Origin: Candidatus Riflebacteria bacterium HGW-Riflebacteria-2
GTDB lineage: Bacteria > Muiribacteriota > Ozemobacteria > Ozemobacterales > Ozemobacteraceae
NCBI GenBank assembly: GCA_002839435.1
Contig: PGYA01000014.1
Location: 16,270 to 80,269 of the forward strand
Reading direction: 5' to 3'
DNA length: 64,000 nt
Positions within the stretch are counted from its first letter, which is position 1, and every line of letters starts with the position of its first letter. The notes under the pieces are model-generated. The model had not been told where the DNA came from. It saw only the letters and a program-made list of their open reading frames with translations, and searched no databases. Below, one piece after another: positions 62,056 to 64,000 of the stretch. The position numbers and the translations under genes were made by a program.

Positions 62056-63700
62056 TTCCGGCTCCGGTTTCTGAAAAAAGCGCCTGCTGCGTCTCTATAT
62101 CCCAGGTTTTATCTGTTCTCAGCATTTTTGTCGCTTTAAATCTTGCGAGAGCTGATCCCGCTACACTGTTCCATTTAATGAGATCGGTCGGGCCGTTGTA
62201 ATAACCCTTCTTTTCCAGCTGCACCAGGACTTTGTTGAGATCTGCAGGGTCGTGCAGATTAAGCAGTCCTTCGACTCTGGCCGGGCGTAAGTTTTCCGCC
62301 CTGTTTTTGTCGTTTTCATCATCATTTTTCCAGCCATCAGCTTCGAGACTTTTCAAGATCACCTTGAGCTGATCTTCGGCATCTCCTTTGAGCAGTTCAG
62401 AGAATGACTCCGCTTCGTTTTCTGCTTTCTCGAGGTTATCGCGGTCAAGCTCCGCATTTTCAGCGCGACTTCGCCATTCTTCCCAGAGTTTGCGCAGTGC
62501 TTCTTCCTCGTTCGGCATTAAGTCAACGCCTTCCAGATGCTCGAGGCGATGCTTCTGGAAGATTACGTAGCGGGATTCAGCCAGAGTCAGTTTTCTGCCA
62601 TGCGGTTGCAGTGGCGGTTTGTTTTCATCAAGGCCGGCACGGTTGAATACCTGCAGGCTCATACTGGCCGGTTCATCAGCCGGAATTCTGTCGCCGGTTG
62701 CCGTGCTGGTCGGTGTCAGCCGACTCATCGGCGTCGTTGGCGTCATCGGTTTCGGCGGCGTCTTTGCCCAGCGTTTTTCAGGCTTTTCAGGGATGAACAT
62801 GTCAAAAAGGCGACTGGTCGCAAAAATGCCGAGGATCAGAGCGATTATCAGCAGCAGGCAACCCCATGGCATATGTTTTTCTGTTTTTACGGCTTTTGCC
62901 CGCAGCATGACCAGGTTGCTTTTCTCGTGGCCGGCGCTGACCATTGGCATAAGCCGATCGATGTACATTACCATTGTTGCGGTGTCGCCGGTCATGACTG
63001 CCTTGTCGATGCGGTTCCAGTAATAGTTGCGTTTGAAGAATACCATGCTTTCATCGAGTTCTTGAGCCAGCAGGCCGGAGGGGCTGACGTTTTTGAGCGA
63101 GAGCAGACTGCGCAATATGCCATAGGCCTGATTGTAGGCCTGGTTCGCATTGTTCAGCTGCCAGGCTAACTGGTGCATCAGTATCCAGGGAACATCATTG
63201 TGATCGCTCTCTGCCAACTCGCCAGCTACGCTGACAAAAGCGGCAAAAAATTTGCCGGCGAGGCCGCTGCAGTCTTCCCTGAACTGGCGCATTTCGATTT
63301 CCCGGGTAAAGGTCGGCAGATCGGCAAGCGCCATGCGGTAGCAGTCTTCGAACTGGCGCATGCTCTCGTACTTAACGAGCTTGAACAGTTCGAAATTTAT
63401 GCCGGCTACCTTGGATTGAACAGGCGACTGGGCGAAGTGCCGTTCCGGGAACGTCAGCAGGATTATGCGAAATACCTTGTCGGACTGGTGCTTCAAATCT
63501 TTCTGGTCAAGAAAGGTCATGAGTTTGTAGAGATCTTCGGCCAGTCGTGCTTCGTCCTGGTTCTTTTCGGGATAGGACTCTTCATCCCAGTTGGCGAGGT
63601 TCTCTGCCAGCATGGTGTAGCTGTGGTCGTCAGTCGACACCGCATATATTGCCATGATTGCGGCGTCTATTTTTTCTATATACAAACTGTCAGCCCGCAT
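62048..63700 (-). CDS. Membrane protein with cytoplasmic helical domain and peptidoglycan-binding-like tail
   Basis: A 550-residue protein. Residues 1-290 are helical and without a signal peptide. One membrane helix follows (about 297-317, WGCLLLIIALILGIFATS). Next come a Pro/Thr-rich linker (320-360), a charged helical region (380-470) and a C-terminal 60-residue segment resembling PG_binding_1 repeats (LEKKGYYNGPTDLIKWNSV then ALARFKATKMLRTD). The topology suggests an inner-membrane protein that touches peptidoglycan. I recognise no family for the N-terminal domain. The ATG at 63700 has GAGG 9 nt upstream and is preferred over a TTG two codons earlier. It is the first gene of the unit with the receiver-pseudocyclase. 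Confidence 0.7.
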   Translation of the reverse strand: MRADSLYIEKIDAAIMAIYAVSTDDHSYTMLAENLANWDEESYPEKNQDEARLAEDLYKLMTFLDQKDLKHQSDKVFRIILLTFPERHFAQSPVQSKVAGINFELFKLVKYESMRQFEDCYRMALADLPTFTREIEMRQFREDCSGLAGKFFAAFVSVAGELAESDHNDVPWILMHQLAWQLNNANQAYNQAYGILRSLLSLKNVSPSGLLAQELDESMVFFKRNYYWNRIDKAVMTGDTATMVMYIDRLMPMVSAGHEKSNLVMLRAKAVKTEKHMPWGCLLLIIALILGIFATSRLFDMFIPEKPEKRWAKTPPKPMTPTTPMSRLTPTSTATGDRIPADEPASMSLQVFNRAGLDENKPPLQPHGRKLTLAESRYVIFQKHRLEHLEGVDLMPNEEEALRKLWEEWRSRAENAELDRDNLEKAENEAESFSELLKGDAEDQLKVILKSLEADGWKNDDENDKNRAENLRPARVEGLLNLHDPADLNKVLVQLEKKGYYNGPTDLIKWNSVAGSALARFKATKMLRTDKTWDIETQQALFSETGAGND

Positions 63701-63745
63701 TTTCAAAAGCCTCTTGCTCTGGTGGACTAAAATTTCTTCTGTACA

Positions 63746-63769
63746 ATTCTAGCACATCTCTATGAGATG
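63746..63769 (-). promoter_or_regulatory. Candidate -10 with adjacent palindrome
   Basis: On the minus strand TAGAAT (63746-63751) lies just downstream of a perfect 6-bp palindrome CATCTC/GAGATG with a 3-bp loop (63755-63769). No good -35 is seen at 17 bp; TTGCGC lies 19 bp away. It could be a regulated promoter for the leftward unit starting at 63700. Confidence 0.3.
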
Positions 63770-63861
63770 CGCGCAATTGCTACAAGTGTTTGTATAGTTA
63801 TAGCTTGTAAAGATTCGGTCATAGGTGGGATTGCCTGCATTGCGTAGATTATAGCAACAAA

Positions 63862-64000
63862 CTTATGCCTAGTTACCCGTGCTTTCGACAGGGTCTCAAC
63901 GCTACAACTCTCACCAGGCGCAATCTATGGTAAATAGCTATGGCTTTGCGTCAATATTGCCTGGCTCGAAGTTTTCGCTTATGAGATCCCTGTCTGCGCA
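63862..64000 (+). repeat. Dispersed intergenic repeat, copy C (runs off the window)
   Basis: It contains CGCTACAACTCTCACCAGGC (from 63900), TAGCTATGGCTTTGCGTCAA, TTGCCTGGCTCGAAGTTTTC and GCTTATGAGA, in the same order and orientation as copy A. The right end is cut by the window edge. The stretch 63701-63861 before it holds only the promoter-like signals noted separately. Confidence 0.75.

Noticed and set aside
1..64000. CRISPR arrays, tRNA and rRNA genes, phage or transposase genes
   Set aside because: No regularly spaced short direct repeats, tRNA-like cloverleaf with CCA-proximal arms, rRNA core sequence or transposase/integrase motif was recognised by eye.

Overview
The window reads as a chromosomal piece of a diderm (outer-membrane-bearing) bacterium. 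An MlaE/F/D lipid-transport set, a Wzx/Wzy/Wzz-type polysaccharide locus, sigma-54 control elements and many large hybrid histidine kinases support this. The gene content would fit a candidate phylum such as Riflebacteria or a deltaproteobacterium-like lineage, but no 16S rRNA or other decisive marker is present, so the placement is only a guess. I saw no rRNA, tRNA, CRISPR array, transposase or phage gene. Most starts were set by Shine-Dalgarno sites and by 4-nt ATGA or TTGA overlaps.

Layout. 0.2-5.5 kb: a prepilin-like envelope protein, a membrane histidine kinase and an NtrC-type sigma-54 activator in one operon, facing a secreted coiled-coil gene that has a near-perfect sigma-54 promoter. 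5.8-16.8 kb: a nine-gene leftward exopolysaccharide/O-antigen operon (Wzz, glycosyltransferases, asparagine synthase-like amidotransferase, Wzx, FdtA/FdtB-type dTDP-3-amino sugar genes, FemAB-like protein, Wzy-like protein). 17-19.8 kb: ABC-2 transporter with a His-rich TPR-like partner. 20-30.4 kb: rightward envelope genes (phosphodiester glycosidase, SpoIVB/S55-like protease, MlaEFD, type I asparaginase, zinc-ribbon TPR membrane protein, peptidase-MA-like metalloprotease). 30.6-34.8 kb: purine nucleoside phosphorylase, prfA, a vapBC toxin-antitoxin pair lying between prfA and prmC, and the tsaC/sua5-type gene.

35-63.7 kb is a signalling region. Its first part is cobalamin-based: an operon of a corrinoid protein, a UroD/MtaA-like methyltransferase with altered zinc ligands, and a DUF1638-like/GAF/zinc-finger sensor. 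Next to it is a two-gene operon of a cobalamin-binding protein carrying the Wx9EH and ExHxxG signatures of CarH-type B12 photoreceptors, followed by a PAS-SpoIIE (PP2C) phosphatase. The second part is a run of sensor kinases: a REC-multiPAS-HK-REC hybrid; a kinase-like protein whose phospho-acceptor His is Asn; a two-venus-flytrap EvgS/BvgS-like hybrid; a PAS-HK-REC; a REC-HK-REC with a lone receiver and an RsbW-like anti-sigma kinase; two 1200-residue HK-REC-REC-Hpt proteins (one with a PocR domain); a receiver-pseudocyclase; and a membrane protein with a peptidoglycan-binding-like tail.

Three intergenic copies of a conserved element of about 100-235 bp lie at 48.4, 53.3 and 63.9 kb. The most novel candidate is the B12 photoreceptor-like protein coupled to a PP2C phosphatase, in a neighbourhood that also holds a corrinoid/methyltransferase sensory operon and an RsbW-like switch kinase.
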